From positions 325,001 through 389,000 of the forward strand of contig JAHBTY010000002.1 of NCBI GenBank assembly GCA_019638355.1: a stretch of 64,000 nucleotides of DNA, read 5' to 3'. Both the position numbers and the translations under genes were made by a program. The stretch's first letter is position 1, and every line of letters starts with the position of its first letter. Source of the stretch: Cyclobacteriaceae bacterium. Its GTDB lineage: Bacteria > Bacteroidota > Bacteroidia > Cytophagales > Cyclobacteriaceae. The notes beneath the pieces are model-generated. The model worked only from the letters and a program-made list of their open reading frames with translations, was not told where the DNA came from and ran no database searches. This document shows positions 8,000 to 17,203 of this stretch, in pieces.

Positions 8000-8623
8000 G
8001 TGGGGAGCAGCATTCGGGTTTTAGTGGTAGATGATTGTGCAATGGTGGCGGAGGGATTGTCGGCCTTGGTGAAAACGCTGGGCCCTGATATTAAAACTTA
8101 CCATGCCCTTACCGCGCAGGATGCCTTGCGCATTGTTGGCAGCACATCTATTACTGTTGCTTTTATTGATGCCCGCATGCCCGGCACTAGTGGTATTGAG
8201 CTCATTAAAACCCTGCGCAAAGATTATTACTCTCTAAAAATTGTGGGCATTACCTCCTATGCCCAACCCCAAACCGTAGCCGAGATTTTACAAAGTGGTG
8301 TGGATGGCGTGTTGCTAAAAAGCAGTGCTACGAGCGAAGCATTAAGATCATGTTTAACTTCGATACTTGCCGGACAACGTTTTATTAGCGCGGAGGTGCA
8401 AAGTTTACTTGAGGAAGCTCCGCTCGCTTCTATACATTTTACTCCCCGGCAACAACAAATCATTAAACTGATGAGTGAAGGCCTCTCTTCAAAGGAAATA
8501 GCGGCACGACTTATTTTGAGTCCCGGTTCCATCGAAGATTACCGAAAGACCTTGCTTCGAAAAACCAAGTGCAATAGCGCTGGCGAGCTAGTTGCATTTA
8601 TTTCAAAAAATGGACTGCTCTAA
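8000..8623 (+). CDS. NarL/FixJ-family response regulator
   Basis: A 207-residue two-component regulator. The receiver domain spans about residues 5-122, with phosphoacceptor Asp57 (FIDARMPG), acidic Asp11/Asp12 and Lys107 (LLKSSA). A LuxR-type helix-turn-helix lies at about 142-205 (FTPRQQQIIKLMSEGLSSKEIAARL). The start is GTG at 8000, because the receiver begins immediately (GSSIRVLVVDD). It converges on and overlaps by 21 bp the gene for a HisKA_3-type kinase, its likely partner, which is frameshifted. The twin palindromes upstream suggest autoregulation. Confidence 0.88.
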   Translation: MGSSIRVLVVDDCAMVAEGLSALVKTLGPDIKTYHALTAQDALRIVGSTSITVAFIDARMPGTSGIELIKTLRKDYYSLKIVGITSYAQPQTVAEILQSGVDGVLLKSSATSEALRSCLTSILAGQRFISAEVQSLLEEAPLASIHFTPRQQQIIKLMSEGLSSKEIAARLILSPGSIEDYRKTLLRKTKCNSAGELVAFISKNGLL

Positions 8624-9450
8624 CTCGTCTTTGTAAAGAGTTATTTTCAGCCTATAACCCGAAGGCGGGTTAAATTCTTCCATTTCGGCACCAATTCGTT
8701 TAAGTCTTGATTTAACATTATGAGAACCCAGACCCGGTTTAGCAATAATCCTGCTTTGGCCATCATCTTTTATGTTTATAATCAATTCATCCGGCCTCCA
8801 GTCAAGCGAAATTAACACCTCAGTTGCTACTGAGCTTTTTATGCTATTGATAACGGTTTCATGGATTACATAGTACAAATGTTGCGTCTGTTCCGTGGTT
8901 AGACTAAATTCATTTCTTTATTAATAATCTTTGTTATTACTTTTTTTCGTTGCCAGATTTGGTAGTATTTTTTAACCAATTCATCCAATAGTAGTATAAA
9001 AGGCTGCATTTCAAATCGAGGCTGCATTTTGTTTTCGATCAGAAATCGTAACGCATACATGATTGACTCCAATTCTTTCGTTGCAATGTTAATTTCTTCT
9101 TTAAGTGGTGAAGGCTTTTCGTTATAAGCAGCATTAATTAACCGAAGGCGAGTGGCAATTATACGCTGAATGGTATCGTCATGAAGGTCGCGCGCTATTC
9201 GTGTACGTTCTTCCTCTAACAATATCTCCTTGCGAAATTCAAAATCATTTTCTTCAAGACTAATGCGGGCTTCTTCCTGTTTCGAGAGTGTACTTAGTTG
9301 GGCTTCAAGTTCTTTTACCCGTTTAAGCAACTGCTGATTTACTTCTTTCTGCGAGACTAATTCCTGATTGCGCTTTATTGGATTTGAAAATAGATACAGC
9401 GTTACTCCGCCAAAGGCAAATAGAAGGATGAGTAAAACGACAACAACCAT
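8603..9450 (-). pseudogene. HisKA_3-type sensor histidine kinase, frameshifted
   Basis: Two reading frames together make one NarL-partner kinase. Bases 9450-8899 encode an N-terminal membrane helix (residues 2-21), a coiled coil (ELVSQKEVNQQLLKRVKELE) and the phosphoacceptor helix ARDLHDDTIQRI, then stop after KEMNLV. The ATPase half continues in another frame from about 8910 (LTTEQTQHLYYVIHETVINS), with the D-x-G box IKDDGQ and the G2 box GLGSHNVKSRLKRIG, ending at 8603. Restoring one base near 8910-8918 would join them into about 282 residues. The junction G-AAT-TTA is not a canonical slippery heptamer. A real mutation or a sequencing error is more likely than programmed frameshifting. Confidence 0.85.
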
Positions 9451-9543
9451 TGTAAGCCTAACTTAAAAGAAACCGCTACATTTCTCTTTAAAGTTAAGAA
9501 TTAAGGACTTATTGAAAAGCTGTGTTTAGTTAACTGAGATAAC

Positions 9544-10578
9544 TTAAACCAAATCCCCCAAAATCTTCTTTATCTGTTCAGGTTGCAACCGTGGGCCCCA
9601 CTGCGAAACAACTTTAGATGACGCTAACGAAGCTAATTTTCCGGCTTCAGCAAAACTATGACCGTGTGTAATACCATATAGAAACGCTCCTGAAAACATA
9701 TCGCCCGCACCGTTGGTATCGATCGCGCGAACTTTGTAGGGTTCAATTTGTATAAAAGTATCGCCATCGTAAATCAATGCACCATTCGCGCCCAGCGTAA
9801 TAGTAAATCGTTTGGCAACTTGTTTCAGTTTTTCGCGGGCTTCGGTTACGGAATTGGTGCCGGTAAAAATCATGGCCTCTTCTTCGTTGCAAAAAAGTAA
9901 GTCCACGCTTGCTCCCACAATTTCCTGCATCTGTGCAGAGAAGTATTTTACCATGCTGGGATCGGAAAATGTTAATGCTGTGCTTACTTTATTTTTTTCT
10001 GCAATCTTCTTGGCTTCTTTCATAGCTTCCAAGCCTTTGGGGCTTGCCACCAGATAGCCCTCTAAATAAACATACGTGGAGTGTTTGATTGCTGATTCAT
10101 CTAAATGTTCGGGAGACAAAAATGAACTAACTCCTAAAAATGTATTCAGGGTGCGCTCCGCATCTGAAGTCGTCATTACCAAACAGCGGCCGGTGTGTCC
10201 TTCCGGACAAGTTTCGTGTACCATGTTGGTGGCAACACCATTTCGTTTTAAATCATCGAGAAAAAATTTACCCAGTTCATCTTTTGCCACAAGGCAAGAG
10301 TAAAAACTTTTACCTCCAAACTGATTTACAGCCACTACCGTATTGCCTGCCGAACCACCACCCGACATTTTGCTGCGCTTCATGTCGATGGCTTTCATTA
10401 ACTGCAACTGGCGCTTTTCATCCACCAATGTCATCAAGCCTTTTTCAACTTCGTTTTTAGTAAAGAAGTCGAGATCTACTTCGGTAACAATATCTACTAA
10501 GGCATTTCCTACTCCGTAAACATCGTAATGGGTAACTGGTTTCCCGATAGCTATCGGGAGGTTGCTGGTTGCTGGCAT
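9544..10578 (-). CDS. PfkB-family sugar/nucleoside kinase (adenosine kinase-like)
   Basis: A 344-residue ribokinase-fold kinase. It has the N-terminal substrate-side motif GVGNALVDIVTEVD, the SGGGSAGNTVVAVNQFGG region and the C-terminal catalytic signature DTNGAGDMFSGAFLYG, whose Asp is the base. The overall pattern fits the adenosine kinase branch, although ribokinase-like substrates cannot be excluded. I chose the ATG at 10576-10578; a TTG at 10608 is also in frame. The first dozen residues (PATSNLPIAIGKPV) are translated from an 18-bp palindromic repeat and its flank, so the conserved protein really begins at about THYDVYGVG. Likely role: purine salvage in the cytoplasm. Confidence 0.85.
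   Translation of the reverse strand: MPATSNLPIAIGKPVTHYDVYGVGNALVDIVTEVDLDFFTKNEVEKGLMTLVDEKRQLQLMKAIDMKRSKMSGGGSAGNTVVAVNQFGGKSFYSCLVAKDELGKFFLDDLKRNGVATNMVHETCPEGHTGRCLVMTTSDAERTLNTFLGVSSFLSPEHLDESAIKHSTYVYLEGYLVASPKGLEAMKEAKKIAEKNKVSTALTFSDPSMVKYFSAQMQEIVGASVDLLFCNEEEAMIFTGTNSVTEAREKLKQVAKRFTITLGANGALIYDGDTFIQIEPYKVRAIDTNGAGDMFSGAFLYGITHGHSFAEAGKLASLASSKVVSQWGPRLQPEQIKKILGDLV
10542..10559. repeat. 18-bp perfect palindrome at the kinase N-terminus
   Basis: TCCCGATAGCTATCGGGA is its own reverse complement. Elements of the form CCCGATAGCTATCGGG are common between genes in Bacteroidota. Here it is translated as part of the PfkB-family kinase N-terminus. The flank GCAACCAGCAACC also looks intergenic in character. 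Confidence 0.8.
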
Positions 10579-10661
10579 TGAGGTGTAGATTTTATAAACA
10601 GGCTGCAATGATAAAATTAAAAGTTGAAACGTTCTAATGTAGAAGGAATCCCTAAAACATT

Positions 10662-11567
10662 TTAGCGTTGTTTTCTCAAATTCAATGTGCGCTTAAACTT
10701 AGCGGCCCGATCGGGGTAATCGGTAATAAAGCCATCTACATCCAAGCCTTTTACAGATAGCATGTCTTTTTCTTCATTCACCGTCCAGGGTATAACGCGA
10801 ATTTTTTTGGCGTGAAGCAGTTTTACATCTTCGCGTGTAAGTAACTTAAAGTATGGGCTATAGATAGAGGGTAGAAAGCCTAATTCAGCCAGGTTTTCCT
10901 CCACCGATTTTTTATTTTCGACCAAAGCAGCCAGGCGAGCTTCCGGATATTTTTCGTGCCAGTACTTCAGCACCCTGAAATCGAATGATTGAATGACCAG
11001 GCGATCGAGCGGCAAGTATTGATCAACCAGGTTATACACCAGATCGGAAAATACTTCGGGTTTGGGATGATACTTATTATCACCTTCAGGCAGACTTTTG
11101 ATTTCGATGTTATAATCAACTTCGTAGCGGGTAAAGTTTTTGATGTGGTTCTCAATTGCTACAATCGCATCCTGCAAAAGGGGTTTAGTTGCTGCCTGCT
11201 TTGTTTGTTGTGGAAATTTTTCGTTACCTAATGAGCCACAATCCCATTGCTTCACTTCGGCATAGGTCATTTTATAGATGTTGAATTTGCGTTCGTCTTT
11301 CGTTTTGATGGTATCGCCTTGCGGTGAAAGACAAATGGCAGCCGACATCCAGGGTTCGTGCGAAACCACCAGTTGATTATCTTTTGTAACTGCCAGATCA
11401 AGTTCAACGGTTGTTACGCCTAAATCTAATCCGGACAAAAATGCCGGAATAGTGTTTTCAGGCATGAGACCACGCGCACCCCGATGACCTTGAATATCGA
11501 ATTTGGGAATATAGGTTTGGGCGTAAGTAGATACGCTTGCCAGCATAAAGCAGAACAAAAACTTCAT
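10662..11567 (-). CDS. Glycerophosphodiester phosphodiesterase, exported
   Basis: A 301-residue enzyme with a signal peptide (cleavage near STYAQ) and a GDPD TIM-barrel. The catalytic signature HRGARGLMPENT gives His28. Glu55 and Asp57 (TVELDLAV) bind the metal, and His70 (VVSHEPW) is the second catalytic His. It hydrolyses glycerophosphodiesters to glycerol-3-phosphate and an alcohol in the periplasm. A C-terminal barrel strand reads KIRVIPWTVNEEKDM...DGFITDYPD, typical of the family. It lies between the PfkB kinase and the receptor operon with no clear functional link to either. Confidence 0.92.
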   Translation of the reverse strand: MKFLFCFMLASVSTYAQTYIPKFDIQGHRGARGLMPENTIPAFLSGLDLGVTTVELDLAVTKDNQLVVSHEPWMSAAICLSPQGDTIKTKDERKFNIYKMTYAEVKQWDCGSLGNEKFPQQTKQAATKPLLQDAIVAIENHIKNFTRYEVDYNIEIKSLPEGDNKYHPKPEVFSDLVYNLVDQYLPLDRLVIQSFDFRVLKYWHEKYPEARLAALVENKKSVEENLAELGFLPSIYSPYFKLLTREDVKLLHAKKIRVIPWTVNEEKDMLSVKGLDVDGFITDYPDRAAKFKRTLNLRKQR

Positions 11568-11705
11568 GCTGCAAGATAGTACAGGTTTCAGGAAGATTAA
11601 GCAGCAATGGTTTATATCCTTACCAGATGATACTTCGGTCGTGCCTCGATTAGTTAGTGTTTTAAAACCAACCTGTGCTTGGTGCGAATGTACTTTAACC
11701 TTTAA

Positions 11706-11725
11706 CCCCGACCTGAAGGTCGGGG
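11706..11725. repeat. Palindromic repeat in the GDPD-receptor intergenic gap
   Basis: CCCCGACCTGAAGGTCGGGG forms a near-perfect 9-bp-arm hairpin. A second small hairpin (GCCCTTAGAGGGC, 11740-11752) follows. The 283-bp gap also holds CCAGAAACCAGTAACCAG. The whole gap looks like repeat-derived noncoding DNA, and the first hairpin may help terminate the receptor transcript. Confidence 0.65.
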
Positions 11726-11850
11726 CTACACATATTTCGCCCTTAGAGGGCTCCTATAAATAATATTTGTTCGTGGTATCCTTGATATTGTAACGGCAAT
11801 CATACCAGAAACCAGTAACCAGTGAGTACCGAAGGCAACTCGCAACTTCT

Positions 11851-14661
11851 CTATTGATTAATGATCATGCGCATGCCACCTCTGCGCCCGCCAGCCCCCA
11901 TGGGGTTCAGGTGTTTATTAAGTGCATAGGTAAAACTGAGCATGTAATAGCGGCCCAGGTTGTTCATTACTTGTTGTTGTACATAGTTTTCACCGGTTGA
12001 TTGTGTTACACTGTTGCTTTGATCCAACAGGTTATTAACACCAAACTTTATTTCACCGGCATTGTTCTTTAACACAAAACGCGATACGGACATGTTCCAA
12101 AACGGAATGGTTTGACGGAAATCAGTGGTGGTGCTGGTGTAAATCAGGTAATCAAAACTGGTGTTGAAGGCGTACTTTTTCAAGAAGTTAAGATTCAGCT
12201 CCGAGCGGTAGGTTTGATTGAAATAATCCTGATCGGGCGTATTGAAATCGTATTGTGTTAATTGCTTGCTGAAGTTGGCGCTCAAATCAAAAATAATGTA
12301 TTCTTTATAGGTGTAATTGTATCGTACTGAACCACCCAGGTTGCGGTTGCGAACATTGTTTTCCTGGTTATTCAGCACGGTTATGCTTTCGGATAAAGAA
12401 GCCGTAGGCCCAATATTAAAACGGCTATTCAGTTTTTTTACAGGGAAGCCAGCGTTGATGTTGGCGTTAATACTTTGAGCACTTTTTACATTTACCGGGC
12501 GGGTTGTGCGCACCAGGCTATCGTTAACCGATTGAGAATATACAATAGCATTTTTCATGAGTGAAGTATTAATGAAGGCGAAGAAATTCATGAACCGGGC
12601 CGGATTAAACGCTGTAAAGTTTGTGCTAATGCGGTGGGTATAGGCCGGCTTCAGGTCGGGGTTACCAACCGAAATATTAAGCGGGTCGGTATTATCAACA
12701 ATGGGTTGCAACTGCTGAATGGACGGTTCCTGCATAGACGTTTCATAATCAAACCGCAGGTGTTTAAAACTGCTGAAATCGTAATTAAACCGTGCTACCG
12801 GCAGCAAATTCTCAAAATGCTGGTTAATGGTTACGTTGCGCAGCAACAGGTTTCCGATAAGGCTCGTCATCTGGTAACTGGCGCCCAATGTAACGCTGTA
12901 TTTTTCTTTATTCATTCTAAAATTGATGCCTGGCCTGTTATACACATAGTTGCTGGTATATTGATTGCTGAGACCATTGTTAAATTGAGGCGTACCGCTT
13001 TCCCAATCAAAAACCTGACGATCTACTTCATTTCGATTGGTTGAGAAGTTATAGTTAGCCTCCAGGTATTTTCTGCCACCCAGTGGTTCGGTGTATGAAA
13101 GCGAGGTGCCCACTGTTTGGTTTTGGGTTTTCTGTGTGTTGGTTTGATCGATGTTTTGTTCGGTTCCTAACAGGTTAAAAATATTACTTGAGTTTTGCGA
13201 GCCTTCGCCTTCGGTATCGGTAAAGCCAAAGTTAACGGTGGTTGCAAGTGAACGCCCTTTTTTGGCAAACCGGTGCCGCCACAACACGCTGGCATTTACA
13301 TTCTTTGATGTTTGGGCGTTGTACGTAGATCGTTCGCTTTCATTTTGAACAGCCGTGTTACCAATATTCATGGTTTTACTTTGGCTGTAGCTATTGGATT
13401 CCGACTCGGTAAAAGAAGCATTTGCGGTTGCCCGAATGGTATTTGCCGAATCAATGTTATGATCGATCATTAATGTAGCGCGATGATTATCGTTCGTGCT
13501 CAGTTGGCGGCTATTCTGATTAAAGTTGTAAGTGCCAATATTGGGTAACGTATTAACACGGTTCAGCAAACTACTTACATTTCTATCCAGATGATTATAG
13601 AAATAGCTGGAGGTGAGTTTGGTGTCTTTGCTCAGGTCTTTATTAAAATTTACACCTCCGGCATAGTTGGTCATAATACCACTTTGCCTTCCACCAAAGT
13701 TGATAGCCGGGCCACCACCCGATGAGCCACCTGCGTTTCCACCAAATGTAACCGTGCGGATTCCGCCACCGCCTCCCAGCATGCTTTGTGCGCCACCGGA
13801 AAAGTTCATGAAGTCGCCAACAGAAAATCCTTGCTCGTTAATATTGTTTCCCATGCCCAGGAAAGAAAGTTGTTGGCCTTTTGAAAATTTATTTACACTA
13901 CCTGTGGCCTGAAAACGATCATGGGTACCGTAGCCTGCCATCAGGTTACCAAAAGCACCGTTGCGTTTGTCTTCTTTCAATTCCAGGTTAATTGTTTTTT
14001 CGCGTTGGCCATCATCAATGCCTGTAAATTGTGCATTATCAGATTTGCGATCAAACACCTGCACTTTCTCTACAGCATCGGCTGGTAGGTTACGCGTAGC
14101 TAATTTCGGATCGCGACCAAAAAACTCGCGGCCATCAACCGTAACGCGTTGTACTTGTTCGCCTTGTGCGCGCACGGTGCCATCGGTTTCAACTTCAATG
14201 CCGGGCATGGTTTTAAGCAAGTCTTCCACATTGGCATTGGCTTTTGTTTTAAACGAACCTGCATTAAACTCAATGGTATCCTTTTTTACCGTTACCGGAT
14301 TTTTTTCACCTCTTATTATTACTTCATTTAATTCTTTTGCTTGAGGCACCATTTTTATTTTGCCTACTTCAATAATGGCAGGCTCTGCCGGAGTAACAAT
14401 ACGCTGCAGGTGGCTTGCATAACCTACAAATGTTACTTTCAGCAGGTACTCGCCCTTGTTAATGTTTTTAATTTCAAAGAATCCTTTCAGATCACTAACT
14501 CCAAAATTTACAAGTGTAGAATCTTTTGAACTCAACAACATTACCGTGGTTGAGGGCAATGCTGCTGCTAACGTATCGGTTACCTGACCTTTAATTGAAA
14601 ACTTCTGAGCTTGCGCAGCAATAGCAGCCAGCATCAACATCCCTAGTAAAAACTTCTTCAT
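11851..14661 (-). CDS. Outer-membrane TonB-receptor-like beta-barrel protein
   Basis: A 936-residue protein with a signal peptide (ending AAIAAQA) and a carboxypeptidase-regulatory-like fold at about 22-110 (FSIKGQVTDTLAAALPSTTV). A plug domain at about 115-215 has VEDLLKTMPGIEVETDGTV and VTVDGREFFGRDP. A large barrel follows, of the outer-membrane beta-barrel family. A Gly-rich insert at about residues 285-330 (SMLGGGGGIRTVTFGG) is unusual. Transport substrates are unknown. It follows the GLPGLI gene by 96 bp on the same strand, a pairing repeatedly seen in Bacteroidota. Confidence 0.88.
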   Translation of the reverse strand: MKKFLLGMLMLAAIAAQAQKFSIKGQVTDTLAAALPSTTVMLLSSKDSTLVNFGVSDLKGFFEIKNINKGEYLLKVTFVGYASHLQRIVTPAEPAIIEVGKIKMVPQAKELNEVIIRGEKNPVTVKKDTIEFNAGSFKTKANANVEDLLKTMPGIEVETDGTVRAQGEQVQRVTVDGREFFGRDPKLATRNLPADAVEKVQVFDRKSDNAQFTGIDDGQREKTINLELKEDKRNGAFGNLMAGYGTHDRFQATGSVNKFSKGQQLSFLGMGNNINEQGFSVGDFMNFSGGAQSMLGGGGGIRTVTFGGNAGGSSGGGPAINFGGRQSGIMTNYAGGVNFNKDLSKDTKLTSSYFYNHLDRNVSSLLNRVNTLPNIGTYNFNQNSRQLSTNDNHRATLMIDHNIDSANTIRATANASFTESESNSYSQSKTMNIGNTAVQNESERSTYNAQTSKNVNASVLWRHRFAKKGRSLATTVNFGFTDTEGEGSQNSSNIFNLLGTEQNIDQTNTQKTQNQTVGTSLSYTEPLGGRKYLEANYNFSTNRNEVDRQVFDWESGTPQFNNGLSNQYTSNYVYNRPGINFRMNKEKYSVTLGASYQMTSLIGNLLLRNVTINQHFENLLPVARFNYDFSSFKHLRFDYETSMQEPSIQQLQPIVDNTDPLNISVGNPDLKPAYTHRISTNFTAFNPARFMNFFAFINTSLMKNAIVYSQSVNDSLVRTTRPVNVKSAQSINANINAGFPVKKLNSRFNIGPTASLSESITVLNNQENNVRNRNLGGSVRYNYTYKEYIIFDLSANFSKQLTQYDFNTPDQDYFNQTYRSELNLNFLKKYAFNTSFDYLIYTSTTTDFRQTIPFWNMSVSRFVLKNNAGEIKFGVNNLLDQSNSVTQSTGENYVQQQVMNNLGRYYMLSFTYALNKHLNPMGAGGRRGGMRMIINQ

Positions 14662-14757
14662 GCAAAGTTTAGTTTAATTGTATTTCATTTTCGTAAGCGC
14701 ACACCAAGTTCCTGATCCCGCTAAGGAAACATTTTATAACCCGTATAGTGGCAGGTA

Positions 14758-15549
14758 TTAGTTTCGGATTGTCATTCCGCGGCTACCCATTTGTTTCATT
14801 TGTTCTTCCATTAACTTGCGAAACTCAGCTTGTGTTGTTTTGGTGCCGCTTGTTGGTTCTTTCAATTCGTTTTTCTTTAACTCCCGCAATTCAACTGTTT
14901 TCGCTACAATTACACGCTCACCATTATTCATATCAATGGCTAACACAGCACCGGGTAATGTATTGTAGCGTTCAGGCCCCAGAAAAGGTCTAATCTTATC
15001 GGTGTACCAGGCAGTTATTTCGGTGGTGCGTACTTGCGGAGTTCTTTTTTGTTCGGTGGCATTGGGGCCGGCTGTTATTACCATGGCCGGAATGGTATCG
15101 GTTCGGGTAAAGTATGCCATGCGACATTCGTAACCCGCAATGGTTTTTACCTGGTCTCCAAACTTCCAGGGCGACACCTGCACAGAGTCTTCAATCAGGT
15201 AATTCTTTCCCATAAACTCTTGTTTGGAAACTATTTTACCTGAATTATTCATGTACATTTCTGTTTGAGGCATGCGAAAAGACATACGCATACCACCGCC
15301 ACCGGCTGAAAATTGTTCTTCCTCATCTTCAATTACGGTTTTGTAAAGCGACTCTGCATTATTAAAAAATAATTGTTGTTTGATGGTGCGAAACTCGGGG
15401 ATCATAGCCTTCATTCCTTCGCGCTCGGCCGGTATGTTCCGGTGCATGTTTATTTTTTGTTCGTACACAATAACACCGGTTTGAGCCATTACAACATGAA
15501 CTGCCGCTAACGACACCAGAATGCCGACTAAAAGAATTATTTTTTTCAT
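14758..15549 (-). CDS. GLPGLI family protein
   Basis: A 263-residue exported protein (start at MKKIILLVGILVS, cleavage after VVMAQ). It begins GVIVYEQKINMHRN and carries the family features: a repeated strand-rich pattern, SPWKFGDQVKTIAGYECRMA, and the P-G motif region ERYNTLPGAVLAIDMNNG near residue 200. Function is unproven; members sit beside outer-membrane receptors, as here. An upstream in-frame ATG exists but would place residues before a good signal peptide. A TAnnTTTG box on this strand lies at 15587-15594, about 35 bp before the start. Confidence 0.85.
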   Translation of the reverse strand: MKKIILLVGILVSLAAVHVVMAQTGVIVYEQKINMHRNIPAEREGMKAMIPEFRTIKQQLFFNNAESLYKTVIEDEEEQFSAGGGGMRMSFRMPQTEMYMNNSGKIVSKQEFMGKNYLIEDSVQVSPWKFGDQVKTIAGYECRMAYFTRTDTIPAMVITAGPNATEQKRTPQVRTTEITAWYTDKIRPFLGPERYNTLPGAVLAIDMNNGERVIVAKTVELRELKKNELKEPTSGTKTTQAEFRKLMEEQMKQMGSRGMTIRN

Positions 15550-15586
15550 GGTAGAAGAGATTTGCATTTGCGATATAAACACGATA

Positions 15587-15594
15587 CAAATGTA
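15587..15594 (-). promoter_or_regulatory. Putative promoter -7 box for the GLPGLI-receptor operon
   Basis: On the minus strand this reads TACATTTG, matching TAnnTTTG. A good -33 TTTG at 19-21 bp is not seen. Position predicts a leader of about 30 bases. Confidence 0.45.
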
Positions 15595-15680
15595 CGGGCT
15601 TGGATAGTGGGAGTGGGTTAATAGTTCTAAAATCAAGGTTAATTAAGGTTAAAAAGCGGTCGATCGGGCACTTATTGCCG

Positions 15681-15688
15681 TACTTTTG
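15681..15688 (+). promoter_or_regulatory. Putative promoter -7 box for the sensor kinase gene
   Basis: TACTTTTG matches TAnnTTTG. It lies only 5 bp before the GTG start candidate of the kinase, so a transcript from here would be leaderless from GTG 15693 or have a short leader to ATG 15729. No clear -33 TTTG. Confidence 0.4.
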
Positions 15689-15692
15689 TAGT

Positions 15693-17156
15693 GTGAAAAA
15701 GAACAAGAACCGTTTGGCTTTGCTCCTGATGGGCAGTAGCATGGGGTTGCTGCTCGCACTACAGGTATTTTGGTTAACCAACTCGTACGAGAAGGCTTAC
15801 TTTGATATGCGCAGAGAAACCAACGGATTATTCCGAACTACCATTTTTGCCATGCGCGATTCGTTGTTCACGCAAAGTATTTCGCCCGTTTTACCGGAAT
15901 CCATTAATCATATTACGATGCGAAGGGAGGTTGATTCATTGTGGAAGAAATTACCCGAAGCATCATCTCAGGTTCGCGTTTATATTAATGCCCAAAATAT
16001 TAAAGAAGATACCATTGGGAAAATTCTCAGGCCGTTGGCCGGGCGTTTACGCACCGCACAATTTTCAAATGGGAAGAGTTTTGTTATCCAAATAACGCCC
16101 GACTCATTATCGGTTGATTCCATCAATCATTACTTTGCTGATGTGTTGCAAAAAAATAATCTCCAGGTACCCTTCAAAGTAAAAACCATACGACAACTAC
16201 CGCCTCGAATCGATTTTACGCATGGAAGATTCAGAATGAATGAAGCACAATGGGAGGATTCCGTTTCAGGCCGAATCTATTCCAATAAACTTCAAACTGA
16301 TTGGGTTCGGTTCGATCCGGCCAGCAGGTATTCTGTTATCCTTTCCGATTTCAGACCGCTCTTACTCAAGCAAATTGCACCCCAAATTTTGTTCTCTGTT
16401 TTTCTTACGTTATTAACAACCGTTGCTTTTGTTGTGATGTACCGCAGCATTCGTGCGCAACAAAAGTTAATGGATCTAAAAAATGATTTTATCAGTAACA
16501 TTACGCATGAACTAAAAACTCCTGTAACCACTGTGGGTGTAGCACTCGAAGCCATAAAAAATTTTAAAGGCCAAAATAATCCGGAGTTAACGACCGAGTA
16601 CTTGGACATCGCGCAAAATGAATTAAACCGACTGAACATTCTTACCGATAAAATTCTGAAGACGGCCATCTTCGAAGACAAAGGTGTTACCTACACGGCT
16701 GAGCCGGTCGATCTGCATCAGGTTATAAATCAGGTACTGGACTCTATGAAATTAGTTTTCGAAAAGAATAAAGCAATTGTAAACTTCAAAACAGAAGGAA
16801 GTGATTTTAATCTGATGGGTGGGGCCACTCATTTAACCAGCGTAATCTATAACCTGCTGGACAATGCACTAAAGTATAGTCCGGTTAATCCTGAGATCAA
16901 TATCAGCTTACAGGAAAATAAAGAAACAATTACTATTCGCATTCGCGATAATGGGATTGGTATCGCTTCGGAATACAAAAAGAAAGTATTCGAAAAATTC
17001 TTTCGGGTGCCTACTGGCGATGTGCATAACATCAAAGGGTATGGTTTGGGATTAAGTTATGTGGACAGTGTGGTTAAAAGTCACAATGGAACCATTGAAG
17101 TAGAAAGTGAGCCCGGTAAAGGAAGTGCGTTTATTATCCGGTTGCCAAAAAGTTAA
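15693..17156 (+). CDS. Two-component sensor histidine kinase (HisKA type)
   Basis: A 487-residue inner-membrane kinase. A basic N-terminus (KKNKNR) precedes TM1 at about 8-28. A periplasmic sensor region at about 30-230 has no recognised domain. TM2 is at about 232-252, and HisKA has phosphoacceptor His272 (SNITHELKTP). The ATPase domain shows the N box LLDNALKYS, G1 IRDNGIGI and G2 GYGLGLSYV. I chose GTG 15693 for the charged residues before TM1; ATG 15729 is an alternative. The OmpR-type regulator follows 47 bp downstream, so they form a pair, similar in build to RprX/RprY of Bacteroides. The signal is unknown. Confidence 0.9.
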   Translation: MKKNKNRLALLLMGSSMGLLLALQVFWLTNSYEKAYFDMRRETNGLFRTTIFAMRDSLFTQSISPVLPESINHITMRREVDSLWKKLPEASSQVRVYINAQNIKEDTIGKILRPLAGRLRTAQFSNGKSFVIQITPDSLSVDSINHYFADVLQKNNLQVPFKVKTIRQLPPRIDFTHGRFRMNEAQWEDSVSGRIYSNKLQTDWVRFDPASRYSVILSDFRPLLLKQIAPQILFSVFLTLLTTVAFVVMYRSIRAQQKLMDLKNDFISNITHELKTPVTTVGVALEAIKNFKGQNNPELTTEYLDIAQNELNRLNILTDKILKTAIFEDKGVTYTAEPVDLHQVINQVLDSMKLVFEKNKAIVNFKTEGSDFNLMGGATHLTSVIYNLLDNALKYSPVNPEINISLQENKETITIRIRDNGIGIASEYKKKVFEKFFRVPTGDVHNIKGYGLGLSYVDSVVKSHNGTIEVESEPGKGSAFIIRLPKS

Positions 17157-17160
17157 CGAA

Positions 17161-17188
17161 GGCGTCAGGACGCATTAATGGCGTCAGG
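17161..17188. repeat. Short repeat between kinase and regulator
   Basis: GGCGTCAGG occurs twice (17161-17169, 17180-17188) around the hairpin-forming GCGTCAGGACGC and ATTAAT. It lies in the 47-bp spacer between the two-component genes. It is probably an intergenic repeat fragment that could tune expression between the genes. Confidence 0.4.
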
Positions 17189-17203
17189 CGCTTCAACAAG
17201 TAA

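Noticed and set aside
8895-8925. Programmed -1 frameshift joining the histidine kinase halves
   Set aside because: The only candidate slip site is G-AAT-TTA, which lacks the repeated first three bases of a real slippery heptamer, and no clear stimulatory hairpin follows.
13667-13912. Proline-rich antisense reading frame across the receptor gene
   Set aside because: It is the complement of the Gly-rich insert of the outer-membrane receptor and has no start signal or homology of its own.
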